From assembly GCA_902584805.1 (NCBI GenBank), contig CACIBE010000003.1, forward strand, positions 1 to 64,000: a stretch of 64,000 bases of DNA, written 5' to 3'. How positions within the stretch are numbered: the first letter of the stretch is position 1; each line of letters opens with the position of its first letter. This document shows positions 8,628-17,742 of the stretch, in pieces. The translations under genes were made by a program, and so were the position numbers. The notes under the pieces are model-generated. The model did not search any database, was not told where the DNA came from, and saw nothing but the letters and a program-made list of their open reading frames with translations. Source of the stretch: an uncultured Alphaproteobacteria bacterium. GTDB lineage: Bacteria; Pseudomonadota; Alphaproteobacteria; HIMB59; GCA-002718135.

Positions 8628-9611
8628 ATGAAATATAGAAAATTTGGTTCTTTGGATTGGGATGTATCTGAAATAGGTTTAGGCTGTTGGCAAATTGGCG
8701 CTGATTGGGGTAATGTAAGTGAAGAGAAGGCAAATGAAGTATTAAAATCATCATTTGAAAATGGAGTTAACTTTTTCGATACAGCTGATGTTTATGGTGA
8801 TGGTAGAAGTGAAAAATTTGTAGGAAATTTTATAAATTCTATTTCTGAGAGAATTTATGTTGCAACAAAAGCTGGTAGACGTATTAACCCACACGTTGCA
8901 AAAGGTTATTATGATAAAGATTTAATGGAGTCATTTGTAGACCGATCATTATCAAATCTAAATATTGAAACAATCGATCTTTTACAAATGCATTGTCCTC
9001 CAACAGAAGTTTATTCATCAGATCATACTTTTGAAATGTTAGATTATTTAGTAGGTAAAGGAAAAATACAAAATTATGGTTTTAGCGTTGAAACAGTTGA
9101 TCAAGCATTAGAATGTATAAAAAAACCTCAAACAAAGTCTATTCAGGTTATATTCAATATTTTCAGACAAAAACCTGCTGAAAAATTATTTAAAATTGCA
9201 AAAGAAAGAAAAGTTGCAATTATTGTGAGAGTACCCCTTGCAAGTGGATTATTAACTGGAAAGTTTAATAAAGATTCCCCATTTGCTCCTGATGATCATC
9301 GTAATTACAATATTAATGGAGATGCGTTTGATGTAGGTGAAACATTTTCTGGGGTAAATTTTAATAAAGCATTAGAAGCTGTTGATGAATTAAAAAATAT
9401 ATTACCAGAAGGGATTACATTGTCTCAATTGTCACTGAAATGGATTTTAATGCATGATGCTGTTAGTATTGTCATTCCTGGTGCTAAAAATAAAGATCAC
9501 GTAGGTTTGAATACTTCTTCTTCAGAATTAGATAATATTTCTTCTTTAATGAATGAAATCAATAGTGTTTACACAAAATATTTTTTTGATGATGTTCATC
9601 ATCGTTGGTAA
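8628..9611 (+). CDS. Aldo/keto reductase
   Basis: 327 residues of the aldo/keto reductase TIM-barrel family, NAD(P)H-dependent oxidoreductases of carbonyls and sugars. The catalytic tetrad is visible as Asp and Tyr in FDTADVYGDGRSE, Lys in VATKAGRR and His in LLQMHCPP. The C-terminal VIPGAKN is the cofactor phosphate-binding segment. It begins 3 bases after the glycohydrolase-family gene and is followed by an overlapping MFS gene, so it belongs to the importer operon and probably handles a sugar or aldehyde released there. The L-fucose/galactose dehydrogenase-like branch is possible. Confidence 0.88.
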   Translation: MKYRKFGSLDWDVSEIGLGCWQIGADWGNVSEEKANEVLKSSFENGVNFFDTADVYGDGRSEKFVGNFINSISERIYVATKAGRRINPHVAKGYYDKDLMESFVDRSLSNLNIETIDLLQMHCPPTEVYSSDHTFEMLDYLVGKGKIQNYGFSVETVDQALECIKKPQTKSIQVIFNIFRQKPAEKLFKIAKERKVAIIVRVPLASGLLTGKFNKDSPFAPDDHRNYNINGDAFDVGETFSGVNFNKALEAVDELKNILPEGITLSQLSLKWILMHDAVSIVIPGAKNKDHVGLNTSSSELDNISSLMNEINSVYTKYFFDDVHHRW

Positions 9612-10765
9612 AAATTTTTGTGTCAGAAGAAATAAAAATATTTAGAAGAGCAACACTTGCTTCAATAATTACATCAACTTATCCTATGATAGTAGTTGGC
9701 TGCTACTTTGGTGTAACTCCATGGAATATGAATAGACTATCAATAGATGAGTCTGATTTAAGCTTTGCCATACTATTATTTGGAATATTTTTCATCATCT
9801 CTAACCAGATAGCTGGAAGAATACTTGTTCCAAAATATGGAACAAAATTGATAATGTCTTTGGCTTTTCCACTTACTACTTTTTCTACTTTACTTTCAAT
9901 TGTGTCTCCTTCGTATTTTTATTTATTACTAACATCGATACCAGCTGGAATAGGTTGGGGCGCATCTGGCCCTATAGGAGGAATACATAGTCAATTAATT
10001 GAACAACATTTTAAGAAAATTATTACTCCATATTATGCGATGGGATTTAATTTAGGTATCCTAATTGGAGGAGGATTAGCAGGAATAATTATGAGATATA
10101 ATTATGAGCCCTATGTATTTTTTACTATCTTGTCTTTTTTATCAATCTTTATATCTTTTTTTGTATTCTCATTTGGATTACCGCGTAATTTAGACTTTAA
10201 AGGTGTTGGTGAAAAATTCAAAATACCTGAAACTAATGTTCTATTGTTTGGGTTTTTATTATTTTTTATTTTTGGCTCCGGTGGAATAATTATGGATTGG
10301 TCAACATTATGGTTATCAAAAGATTTAAATGCCCCACTTTACCTGGCAAGTATGGGTTTAATTTTCTTTAGTATTGGAGCAATTTTTGCTAATTTATTTT
10401 CTAATTCATTAATCAATTTATTTAGTGAAAAAGTTGTAGGTTGCCACTTTGTGATGATTGGTGCATCAATAATGCTTTTATCTTTGTTAACCAATAATTT
10501 TTATATTATTCTGGTTGTTTTAAGCTTTTATGGATTTGCCATAGCCAATTTAGTACCCATTGTTATTAGACAGGCAGTTAAACAGTCTAATGAGAGTATT
10601 CCTATGACTGTGACTAACCTTATAACAATCGGATTATCATCAACAATGATTATGCCTGCTGGAATTGGATATTTAGCTGAAGCTTATTCTCTTACATTAA
10701 ATATGTATTTATTATGTATTATAGTGTTTACCTCTGGATTAGTTTTCTTACTAAAATTTAAATGA
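9605..10765 (+). CDS. MFS transporter
   Basis: 386 residues with about 12 hydrophobic helices and no periplasmic domain, a major facilitator. Glycine-rich helices such as AGIGWGASGPIGGIHSQ and MGFNLGILIGGGLAG match MFS helices 4 and 5. The start is uncertain: a TTG at 9605 overlaps the reductase stop by 7 bases, and an in-frame GTG at 9620 would shorten the protein by five residues. It ends with an ATGA overlap into the amidase gene. Substrate unknown; by position it may move the island's compound or a by-product. Confidence 0.8.
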   Translation: MVKIFVSEEIKIFRRATLASIITSTYPMIVVGCYFGVTPWNMNRLSIDESDLSFAILLFGIFFIISNQIAGRILVPKYGTKLIMSLAFPLTTFSTLLSIVSPSYFYLLLTSIPAGIGWGASGPIGGIHSQLIEQHFKKIITPYYAMGFNLGILIGGGLAGIIMRYNYEPYVFFTILSFLSIFISFFVFSFGLPRNLDFKGVGEKFKIPETNVLLFGFLLFFIFGSGGIIMDWSTLWLSKDLNAPLYLASMGLIFFSIGAIFANLFSNSLINLFSEKVVGCHFVMIGASIMLLSLLTNNFYIILVVLSFYGFAIANLVPIVIRQAVKQSNESIPMTVTNLITIGLSSTMIMPAGIGYLAEAYSLTLNMYLLCIIVFTSGLVFLLKFK

Positions 10766-11568
10766 ATAAGCTTAAAGTATCTCAAGTCCAATTTTCTGCA
10801 AGTCATCTACCGAATTTTAATTCTAAACTTCTTGAACAAAATTTTAACAAGGCAATCAAATTTAAACCTCACTTAATATGCACTCCAGAATGTTCGAATA
10901 TAATTACAAATGATAAAAATTATTTAATGTTAAACGCACCTTATCAAAATTCCTGTCCAGTTTTGAAGATGGCTAAAGATTTTGCTAAAAAAAACAAAGT
11001 TAGTATAAATCTTGGTTCTTTACTTTTAAAAGTCAAAAATCGCAAAAAGCTCATTAACAGATCTTTTTTTATAAACAATTATGGAGTCATAAAAAAAACA
11101 TATGATAAGATACATATGTTTGATGTTGAAATTAATAACAAAGAAAGACATAAAGAATCATCCTTGTTCAAAGCTGGTAATAAAATAATTTTTACAAAAA
11201 TTAATAATATTAAGTTAGGAATGACAATTTGTTATGATTTACGATTTCCTAATTTGTATAGGCAACTTGCTAAAAAAGATTGTTCAATTATTTTAGTTCC
11301 TGCTGCTTTCACTAGACCAACTGGAAAAGATCATTGGGAGGTTTTGAATAGATCACGAGCAATAGAGAACAATGTATTTATTGTGGCAACAGGTATGTGT
11401 GGAAATCATCACATGAAAAGAAAGACCTATGGATATTCCCTTTTAGTAGATCCATGGGGGAAGATTATAAATAGTACCAAAAATAAACCTGCAATTATTA
11501 ACTCAACTATTAATATTTCTGATGTAAATAAAATAAGAAAAAAAATTCCTTCTTTACAATATGAGTAA
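10762..11568 (+). CDS. Nitrilase-superfamily amidase (Nit1/Nit2-like)
   Basis: 268 residues with the Glu-Lys-Cys triad of carbon-nitrogen hydrolases: CTPECSN (Glu), YDKIHMFDV (Lys) and GMTICYDLRFP (Cys). The block PAAFTRPTGKDHWEVLNRSR with AIENNVF following is close to the Nit branch, which hydrolyses deaminated glutathione or omega-amides as metabolite repair. In alphaproteobacteria such genes commonly neighbour methyltransferase genes, as here. ATG overlaps the MFS stop by four bases, and its end overlaps the next gene by eight, so it is read in one transcript with both. Confidence 0.88.
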   Translation: MNKLKVSQVQFSASHLPNFNSKLLEQNFNKAIKFKPHLICTPECSNIITNDKNYLMLNAPYQNSCPVLKMAKDFAKKNKVSINLGSLLLKVKNRKKLINRSFFINNYGVIKKTYDKIHMFDVEINNKERHKESSLFKAGNKIIFTKINNIKLGMTICYDLRFPNLYRQLAKKDCSIILVPAAFTRPTGKDHWEVLNRSRAIENNVFIVATGMCGNHHMKRKTYGYSLLVDPWGKIINSTKNKPAIINSTINISDVNKIRKKIPSLQYE

Positions 11569-12184
11569 TTTTAAATCATTAGTTTCAGGCGTTGGCAATC
11601 TGAGTAAAACAACAAAATATTATGATGATTGGTCAGAAAATTATGATGCAACACTCAAGTTATGGAATTATCAAGCACCTAAAAAGAGTATTAAATTTTT
11701 AAAAGAAACAACTAATGTTAAGCCAAAAAATATCTTAGACCTAGCATGTGGAACTGGCTTATTTGGTGCTGAATTAAAAAAAGTTTATCCAAAAAGTCAT
11801 ATTTATGGCTCAGATATTTCAAAAAAAAGTCTAAAAATTTTATCAGGAAAAAAAATTTATAAAAAATTACAAATAAAAAACTTTGAACAATTACATAATT
11901 ATAAAATAAAATTTGATCTTATTTCTATGATTGGTGCGATGACGTATTGCAAAAACTTTGACAAATTTTTTGCTAATATTAATAAAAATATTAAAGAAAA
12001 AGGCTTTCTACTATTTACCCATAGAATAGATTTATGGGAGAAACAGGATTTTTTAAGTATTTTAAAAAAAAATCAAAAGTCATTAAAAATCAATAAAATT
12101 TCTAGACCTTTAAATTATTTACCTTTGAACAATGATTTCAAAAATAAAATAAAAATGAAAATTGTTTTATTACAAAAATATTAA
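11561..12184 (+). CDS. SAM-dependent methyltransferase
   Basis: 207 residues of class I methyltransferase fold. The AdoMet-binding glycine loop is ILDLACGTGLFGAEL, followed by the acidic strand end IYGSDISKKSL and LISMIGAMTYC. The N-terminus (YYDDWSENYDATLKLWNY) is the common cap seen in TPR-less homologues of UbiG-like and NodS-like enzymes. The protein overlaps the amidase gene by eight bases. The acceptor substrate cannot be predicted. A three-hairpin stretch ending in a terminator follows the stop. Confidence 0.8.
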   Translation: MSNFKSLVSGVGNLSKTTKYYDDWSENYDATLKLWNYQAPKKSIKFLKETTNVKPKNILDLACGTGLFGAELKKVYPKSHIYGSDISKKSLKILSGKKIYKKLQIKNFEQLHNYKIKFDLISMIGAMTYCKNFDKFFANINKNIKEKGFLLFTHRIDLWEKQDFLSILKKNQKSLKINKISRPLNYLPLNNDFKNKIKMKIVLLQKY

Positions 12185-12221
12185 AAATTTAGGGTTTTTA
12201 ATTAAAAAATTTGAGCCAAAA

Positions 12222-12312
12222 CCGAGAATCGGGTATTTATTGATTAGGTTTATTTTCTATCCATAAACCAACGATGAAAAGAAGGGATATTCGCCGTGTC
12301 CCTTCTTTTTTT
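12222..12312 (+). other. Three consecutive hairpins; possible 3' UTR structure or small RNA
   Basis: Three stem-loops follow one another: CCGA/TCGG (12222-12232, loop GAA), GGTTTAT/ATAAACC (12247-12269) and the 9-bp terminator stem (12279-12307). It lies in a convergent gap and codes for nothing visible. It may be the processed 3' end of the methyltransferase mRNA or an independent small RNA. I do not recognise it as SRP RNA or any riboswitch. Confidence 0.3.
12279..12312 (+). terminator. Rho-independent terminator, probably bidirectional
   Basis: Perfect 9-bp stem AAGAAGGGA/TCCCTTCTT with an 11-base loop, then seven Ts on the plus strand. An A-rich left flank gives a weaker T-run on the minus strand. 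It separates the plus-strand methyltransferase from the converging mntR-like gene. Confidence 0.85.
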
Positions 12313-12349
12313 ATACACTAGATAAAATTGATTTGGCAATAAATTAAAT

Positions 12350-12763
12350 TTATTTTTTCGAGTTAAAATTATCCATTTTTCTAAGTGTCTTTTCACTAAC
12401 ATGATGCTCTATTCCTTCAGCATCTGCAGAAGCCGTATTTTTGTCTAAACCAAGATTGCGTAAAAAATTGTAGACTATATTATGCCTTTTTTTTGATTCA
12501 CTTGCTATTTTTTGACCTTTAAAAGTTAAAAAAATTGATCGATAAGGTTCTCTTTTAATGAAACCCTGTGTTTGTAATCTTTGTATTGTTTTATTGGCTG
12601 TTGCTTGTGCAATACCCAAGCTTTCAGCAATATCAACGATACGTGCTTCCCCTTTGGAATTTAACAGTTCTGCAATTAGTTCTAAATAATCTTCAGTATT
12701 TTCTGTTTTATGAGCATTTCGGACTTTGCTGAATGACATCCCTTTTTTTAACATAATAATCAA
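12350..12763 (-). CDS. mntR: DtxR/MntR-family metal-dependent regulator
   Basis: 137 residues. The N-terminal winged helix (about 25-90) reads VDIAESLGIAQATANKTIQR in its recognition region, with ITERLQ-like QRLQTQGFIKREPYR as wing. Metal ligands of MntR are visible: Asp and Glu in TEDYLELI, His in KRHNIVYNFL, and Glu-Glu-His in AEGIEHH. MntR binds Mn(II) and then DNA, adjusting manganese uptake or export. It is divergent from a predicted 10-TM metal exporter, with repeated TAGCTATA sequences between them. The start may be one of several Met codons near the N-terminus; the first is given. Confidence 0.88.
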   Translation of the reverse strand: MIIMLKKGMSFSKVRNAHKTENTEDYLELIAELLNSKGEARIVDIAESLGIAQATANKTIQRLQTQGFIKREPYRSIFLTFKGQKIASESKKRHNIVYNFLRNLGLDKNTASADAEGIEHHVSEKTLRKMDNFNSKK

Positions 12764-12788
12764 TAAAATTTAACAGAAAATGTAGCCA

Positions 12789-12809
12789 TAGCTATATTTA
12801 TTAGCTATA
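12789..12809. promoter_or_regulatory. TAGCTATA direct repeats, candidate MntR operator
   Basis: TAGCTATA occurs at 12789-12796 and again at 12802-12809, 13 bases apart start to start, in the 56-bp divergent gap between mntR and the exporter gene. Each contains the palindrome TAGCTA. A metalloregulator site controlling both genes is a reasonable inference from position. Confidence 0.45.
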
Positions 12810-12819
12810 TATACATTCA

Positions 12820-13968
12820 ATGAATGCGCTAATTAATGCTATTAATGAAAAAACAAAGATCATTCTTGAGAATGATGGAAGGTTATTAAAGAAATCTTTC
12901 TTTGGCCTATTATTACTTTCTCTTGTTTTTCAAGGAGGAGAGTTTGGAGAAGTTATACGATCATCAATAATAGATGCTTATATCCAGGTATCTGTTTTTG
13001 TAGGATTTACTCTTTTTGTTTTTATTGGCTTGGATAGTTTAACAAAATTTGATGTAAAGAATTTTTTATCTAAGACACAAAAGTTCCATGTCGGTATAGC
13101 TGCTTTTTTAGGTGCAATACCTGGATGTGGTGGAGCTATAATAGTTGTGACGCAATATATTCAGGGCCGTATTTCTTTTGGATCCTTAGTCGCTGTGTTA
13201 ACAGCAACAATGGGTGATGCAGCTTTTTTAATACTTGCTATAGAGCCCACAACAGGACTTTTAATATTTGGTATTGGAATAATTGTTGGATCTATTTCAG
13301 GTTATATAATTGATTTTATTCATGGCATAAATTTTATGCAATCGGAGACAAAAATAAAAGTTGAATTTGAAAAAATAAATAAAACTTTTGTATCGAATTT
13401 TAATTTCTTTTGGCTTTTTTTATTTATCCCTGGTTTTGTTTTAGGCATTCTAGTTGCATTCCAGATAGAATTTTCACCAGCTTACAACTCACTTTTAGTT
13501 TTTGTTGCTTCTGCTGGAGCAATACTTTCAATATTTATGTGGTCATTAAATCCATTAAGTGATTTTCAATGCTCAACAGACAAAAGTAGAGGATTATTAT
13601 CAAGAGTAGTAGATACAACTAATTTTGTAACCACCTGGGTCATTAGTGGTTTTCTTGTCTTTGAAATATTTATGTACTTTACAAGTTTAGATTTAAAAAT
13701 ATTTTTTGATTTATGGCTACTGTTTGTTCCATTGGTAGCAATTCTATTTGGTTTTTTACCTGGTTGTGGACCGCAAGTTGTTGTAGCAACGTTTTATCTA
13801 AATGGTTATATTCCTCTCTCTGCAGAGCTTGGTAATGCAATTTCAAATGATGGTGATGCTTTATTCCCAGCAATTGCTCTTGCCCCAAAAGCTGCAATTT
13901 TAGCAACCCTTTACAGTGCAATTCCTGCATTAGTTGTTGCCTACGGATATTTTTACCTATTTGAGTAA
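12820..13968 (+). CDS. Putative 10-TM heavy-metal exporter (DUF2899/ArsP_2-like, likely manganese)
   Basis: 382 residues with about ten membrane helices. Two matching segments reveal an internal duplication: [20 protein letters not shown] with later [10 protein letters not shown], and [20 protein letters not shown] with later [14 protein letters not shown]. Paired PGCG motifs and acidic GD residues in membrane segments are the hallmark of the putative 10-TM heavy-metal exporter family. Its promoter region is shared with an mntR-like regulator, so manganese is the most likely substrate. Export rather than import is inferred from the family name and not proven. The next small gene begins inside its last codons. 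Confidence 0.75.
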   Translation: MNALINAINEKTKIILENDGRLLKKSFFGLLLLSLVFQGGEFGEVIRSSIIDAYIQVSVFVGFTLFVFIGLDSLTKFDVKNFLSKTQKFHVGIAAFLGAIPGCGGAIIVVTQYIQGRISFGSLVAVLTATMGDAAFLILAIEPTTGLLIFGIGIIVGSISGYIIDFIHGINFMQSETKIKVEFEKINKTFVSNFNFFWLFLFIPGFVLGILVAFQIEFSPAYNSLLVFVASAGAILSIFMWSLNPLSDFQCSTDKSRGLLSRVVDTTNFVTTWVISGFLVFEIFMYFTSLDLKIFFDLWLLFVPLVAILFGFLPGCGPQVVVATFYLNGYIPLSAELGNAISNDGDALFPAIALAPKAAILATLYSAIPALVVAYGYFYLFE

Positions 13969-14134
13969 AATCTTGAAGAAAAACTTACCATCTAAAGTTT
14001 GCATTGTTTGCAATAAGCCATTCTCTTGGAGAAAAAAATGGGAAAGAGATTGGAAAAATGTTTTATATTGTTCTAAGAAATGCTCTAAAAATGGATTAAA
14101 AAAAAGAATAACAATAATTAAATCTTATTTGTGA
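13961..14134 (+). CDS. Small zinc-knuckle protein, DUF2256 family
   Basis: About 57 residues if the TTG at 13961 is the start; an upstream TTG at 13934 is also in frame. The core [20 protein letters not shown] and [10 protein letters not shown] carries four cysteines (CxxC and CxxxC) and the invariant FxWRKKW of DUF2256. The fold should be a small zinc-binding module of unknown function. It overlaps the end of the exporter gene and its stop overlaps the next start (GTGA), so the three are co-translated. Confidence 0.75.
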   Translation: MSKILKKNLPSKVCIVCNKPFSWRKKWERDWKNVLYCSKKCSKNGLKKRITIIKSYL

Positions 14135-14280
14135 CAGATAAATTAAATAAAGAAAAAGATACACATCATGCAAAAGATGATTCTAAAAAACAAATACGCT
14201 TAACAAGATTAAAAAGGTTAGAAAAAAAACTGAAATCAAATATTTTAAAAAGAAAACAAGCTATTAGCAAAAATGGATAA
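14131..14280 (+). CDS. Small basic hypothetical protein, 49 aa
   Basis: A GTG-started frame overlaps the DUF2256 stop by four bases and runs eight bases into murA. The product is 49 residues, strongly basic and mostly helical ([20 protein letters not shown]). I do not recognise a family. Overlap on both ends within a same-strand chain makes translation likely; a nucleic-acid or ribosome partner would suit the charge but is a guess. Confidence 0.5.
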   Translation: MTDKLNKEKDTHHAKDDSKKQIRLTRLKRLEKKLKSNILKRKQAISKNG

Positions 14281-15529
14281 ATTAATAATAAAAGGAGGTT
14301 CTAAAATTTCTGGTTCAGTTAATGTTCATGGTTCAAAAAATTCTGCACTACCGATTATAGTATCTTCTCTTTTATCTAAAGAAACTTTAAAACTCTCAAA
14401 TATACCAAATGTGGTTGATGTTCTAAATTTAATAAAATTACTAAAAAATTATGGTGTAAAAATTGAACATAAAAAAAATAAATTAAAAATAAACCCCTCA
14501 AAAATTAAGAATCTATCAGCAGATTATGATGTTGTTCGAAAAATGAGAGCCTCTATATTGATTCTAGGTCCATTACTTTCTCGATTTGGTGAGGCTAGAA
14601 TATCTTTACCAGGAGGATGTGCTATTGGAACTAGGCCAATAGATATACATCTTACCGGTTTATCAAAATTGGGAGCTAATTTTGAAATTCAAAGTGGCTT
14701 TGTTGTTGGCAGTGTTAAATCACAATTGATTGGAAATAAAATTAAATTACCCTTTCCAAGTGTAGGAGCAACTGAAAATATACTAATGGCTTCGGTATTG
14801 GCAAAAGGTGAAACAAAAATTTCTAATGCTGCAAGAGAACCAGAAATAGAAGATTTATCAAACTGTCTTATAAAAATGGGTGCAAAAATAGAAGGCCATG
14901 GAACAAAAACTATTCTTGTGCAAGGTGTTACAAATTTAAATAAAGCAGAGCATGAGATAATTTCTGATAGAATTGTAGCTGGCACATATATAATTGCAGC
15001 TTTGATGTTGAATTCAGCATTAGAAATAAATAACTTTAATACAATTTATTTAAAATCCTTAATTGATATTTTAAAAAAAATGGGTGCAAAATTAAAAGTA
15101 AGTAAAAATTCAATTAAAGTTTTTAAAGGATCAAAACTAAAATCTAGTAGTCTTTCAACTAGTCCATATCCAGGTTTTCCCACCGATTTACAAGCTCAGC
15201 TAATGTCTCTTATGTGTATTTCTGATGGTAAGTCAAAAATTAAAGAAACAATTTTTGAAAATAGATTTATGCATGTGCCTGAACTGAATCGATTAGGTGC
15301 AAATATTACAGTAGAAAAAGATACCGCTACAATTATAGGTAATCAAACATTTAAAGGAGCGCAGGTAATGGCAAGTGATTTACGAGCTAGTATAAGTTTA
15401 GTTTTAGCTGCTATGAATGCAAATGGTCAAACAACACTAAATCGTGTGTATCATCTTGATAGAGGCTATGAAAATATTGAAAAAACATTAGGTAGTTTGG
15501 GAGTAAAAATAAAAAGAAAGAAAAACTAA
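14273..15529 (+). CDS. murA: UDP-N-acetylglucosamine 1-carboxyvinyltransferase
   Basis: 418 residues, usual length for MurA, the first committed enzyme of peptidoglycan synthesis, which transfers enolpyruvate from PEP to UDP-GlcNAc in the cytoplasm. Visible residues: Lys22-Asn23 in HGSKNSALPI, the catalytic and fosfomycin-targeted Cys116 in LPGGCAIGTRPID, and the Asp of PGFPTDLQAQ. The two-fold inside-out alpha/beta barrel repeats are evident. Because the cysteine is kept, sensitivity to fosfomycin at the target level is expected. Confidence 0.96.
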   Translation: MDKLIIKGGSKISGSVNVHGSKNSALPIIVSSLLSKETLKLSNIPNVVDVLNLIKLLKNYGVKIEHKKNKLKINPSKIKNLSADYDVVRKMRASILILGPLLSRFGEARISLPGGCAIGTRPIDIHLTGLSKLGANFEIQSGFVVGSVKSQLIGNKIKLPFPSVGATENILMASVLAKGETKISNAAREPEIEDLSNCLIKMGAKIEGHGTKTILVQGVTNLNKAEHEIISDRIVAGTYIIAALMLNSALEINNFNTIYLKSLIDILKKMGAKLKVSKNSIKVFKGSKLKSSSLSTSPYPGFPTDLQAQLMSLMCISDGKSKIKETIFENRFMHVPELNRLGANITVEKDTATIIGNQTFKGAQVMASDLRASISLVLAAMNANGQTTLNRVYHLDRGYENIEKTLGSLGVKIKRKKN

Positions 15530-15575
15530 CTTTTTCTAGTTTTTTCTTTGATCACAATATAAAAGCCTGCAATTT

Positions 15576-16223
15576 ATGAGCAAAATAGTTATTGCAGTAC
15601 CAAGAGGCAGAATAATAAAAGAATGTAAAAACTTGTTACTTAAAACAAGTTTTGCTCCTGACCCTTTACTATTTGATAAAGATACAAGAAAGTTAACTTT
15701 TAAATCTAAAAAAAGAAACATTGAGTATATTAAAGTAAGAGCCTTTGATGCATGTACATTTGTTGCATTTGGAGCTGCGCAAATAGGAATAGCTGGTGAA
15801 GATGTAATTAATGAATTTGATTACTCAGAAATATATGCTCCTCTTGATTTAAATATTGGTCATTGTCGAATTTCTGTAGCTGCTCTGAAATCCTTATTAA
15901 AAAAAGAGGATCCAGAAACTTGGAGCAATATTAGAATTGCTACTAAATACCCAAATATTACTAAAAAATTTTTCTATAATAAGGGAATACAAGTAGAAAT
16001 TATAAAACTAAGTGGATCAATGGAATTAGCCCCTTCTTTAAATATGTGTAGAAGAATTGTAGATTTAGTTTCTACAGGAAAAACATTAAAAGAAAATGGT
16101 TTGACTGAAATTGAAGAAATAATGAAAATTCAATCTAAATTAATTGTCAATAGATCAGCTTATAAGACAAATATGAATGAGGTTTCAAAAATTATTTCTG
16201 AAATAGGTACTTTTGTTAAATGA
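15576..16223 (+). CDS. hisG: ATP phosphoribosyltransferase, short form
   Basis: 215 residues, the catalytic subunit of the first step of histidine synthesis (ATP plus PRPP). MSKIVIAVPRGRI, GIAGEDVINEFD and the PRPP-binding region SGSMELAPSLNMCRRIVDLV (exactly 20 residues) identify HisG. The C-terminal regulatory ACT-like domain of the long form is absent; short-form enzymes work as an octamer with HisZ, which carries allosteric histidine control. No hisZ is in the window. hisD follows with an ATGA overlap. Confidence 0.93.
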   Translation: MSKIVIAVPRGRIIKECKNLLLKTSFAPDPLLFDKDTRKLTFKSKKRNIEYIKVRAFDACTFVAFGAAQIGIAGEDVINEFDYSEIYAPLDLNIGHCRISVAALKSLLKKEDPETWSNIRIATKYPNITKKFFYNKGIQVEIIKLSGSMELAPSLNMCRRIVDLVSTGKTLKENGLTEIEEIMKIQSKLIVNRSAYKTNMNEVSKIISEIGTFVK

Positions 16224-17500
16224 AAAAAATAAAATTTAATAAAAATTTTTATAATCAATTTAAGACAAAGATTGAAAAAAGAAATTCATTATCAAGTAAA
16301 TCAATTCAAGAAGATGTAAAAAAAATTATTTACGATGTTAAAAAAAATGGCGATAAATCTCTAATTAAGTATGCAGCAAAATTTGATAAAGTTAAAATTA
16401 GTAAACAAGATCTAAGTTTAGATTTATCTAAAATAAAAATACAATCTAAAGTTCAGCCACAAATATTTAATAGTTTTAAAAAAGCTATAAAAAATATTTC
16501 ATCATTTCACAAAAAACAATTACCTAAAAATATCATCTATACTAATAATGGTGCAACATTGAAATCTGTATGGAAACCTATTGACTCAGTTGGCTTGTAC
16601 GTTCCTGGAGGGAGGGCTTTTTATCCCTCATCTTTAATTATGAATGCAGTGCCTGCAATCATAGCTGGAGTAAAAAGAATTGTTTGTATCACACCACCAA
16701 CTAAATCAATTAATCCATATTTTATAAAATTAATAAGGGAATTAGGTATTAAAGAAACATATTTTGTAGGAGGAGCTCAAGCTATTAGTGCACTAACGTT
16801 TGGCACTCAAACTATTAAGCCAGTGAATAAAATATTTGGACCTGGTAATGCTTATGTAGCAGAGGCAAAAAAACAATTGTATGGAAAAGTAGGCATAGAT
16901 TTACTAGCAGGACCATCTGAAATAATTGTTGTTGCAAATAACAATAATAATCCAGATTGGGTAGCTTCAGATCTAATAGCTCAAGCAGAACATGATGAAA
17001 ATGCACAATCAATTTTAATTACGGATAGTAAAGATTTTGTAACTAAAGTCTTAAGTTCAATTAAAAAAATTAAAAAAGATTTATCAAAAAAGAAAATAAT
17101 TGAAAAAAGTTTAAATAATAATGGAATTATTGCTTTGGTCGATAATATAGAACTTGCCTCAGAAATCATAAATTTTGTTGCACCAGAACATTTACATATT
17201 CACATTTCAAATAATAAAAAATTATTATCGAATATAAATAATGCTGGCGGCATATTTTTAGGTGAATACTCTGTTGAAGCTTTTGGTGATTATATTGTAG
17301 GAACTAACCATGTATTGCCGACATCAGGAGCAGCAAAATTTTCATCAGGTCTAGGTGTTTTAGATTTTATGAAAAGAACCTCTGTTGTTGAGATGAATAA
17401 AAAATCTTTTAATGCTCTTTCAGAAGATACTGAAAAAATGTCAGGACTTGAAGGTCTAGATGGACATAAATTGTCAGTTAAAATTAGACAAAAGAAATAA
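16220..17500 (+). CDS. hisD: Histidinol dehydrogenase
   Basis: 426 residues; oxidises L-histidinol to histidine in two NAD-dependent steps. Recognisable blocks are [57 protein letters not shown], the zinc/catalytic segment [19 protein letters not shown] and [14 protein letters not shown]. The ATG overlaps hisG by four bases. Fully normal length and motifs. Confidence 0.97.
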   Translation: MKKIKFNKNFYNQFKTKIEKRNSLSSKSIQEDVKKIIYDVKKNGDKSLIKYAAKFDKVKISKQDLSLDLSKIKIQSKVQPQIFNSFKKAIKNISSFHKKQLPKNIIYTNNGATLKSVWKPIDSVGLYVPGGRAFYPSSLIMNAVPAIIAGVKRIVCITPPTKSINPYFIKLIRELGIKETYFVGGAQAISALTFGTQTIKPVNKIFGPGNAYVAEAKKQLYGKVGIDLLAGPSEIIVVANNNNNPDWVASDLIAQAEHDENAQSILITDSKDFVTKVLSSIKKIKKDLSKKKIIEKSLNNNGIIALVDNIELASEIINFVAPEHLHIHISNNKKLLSNINNAGGIFLGEYSVEAFGDYIVGTNHVLPTSGAAKFSSGLGVLDFMKRTSVVEMNKKSFNALSEDTEKMSGLEGLDGHKLSVKIRQKK

Positions 17501-17523
17501 TTTTTACTATAAGCTTAAAAAAT

Positions 17524-17742
17524 ATGCCAAAAGAAGGATCGATTGAATTTCAAGGAGTTGTATTAGAACTTCTTCCAAATGCAATGTTTAAAGTAAAATT
17601 AGAAAATGATCATGAAATTCTAGCTCACTCATCAGGAAAAATGAGAAAAAATAGAATAAGAGTATTAGCTGGTGATAAAGTAACAGTAGAAATGACACCT
17701 TATGATTTAACAAAAGGCAGAATTACTTTTAGATGGAAATAA
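17524..17742 (+). CDS. infA: Translation initiation factor IF-1
   Basis: 72 residues, a single OB-fold. [34 protein letters not shown] and the end [16 protein letters not shown] match bacterial IF-1, which binds the ribosomal A site during initiation. Its end overlaps yacG by ten bases. In many alphaproteobacteria maf and an RNase E/G gene lie between infA and yacG; here they do not. Confidence 0.97.
   Translation: MPKEGSIEFQGVVLELLPNAMFKVKLENDHEILAHSSGKMRKNRIRVLAGDKVTVEMTPYDLTKGRITFRWK

Noticed and set aside
12185-12349. Possible SRP RNA or manganese riboswitch
   Set aside because: No SRP core (GGTCAGG/GGAAGCAGC-like) or yybP-ykoY consensus is visible, and no gene is positioned downstream to be regulated.
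14689-14985. 98-aa minus-strand frame inside murA
   Set aside because: Shadow of the conserved murA catalytic core; no independent support.
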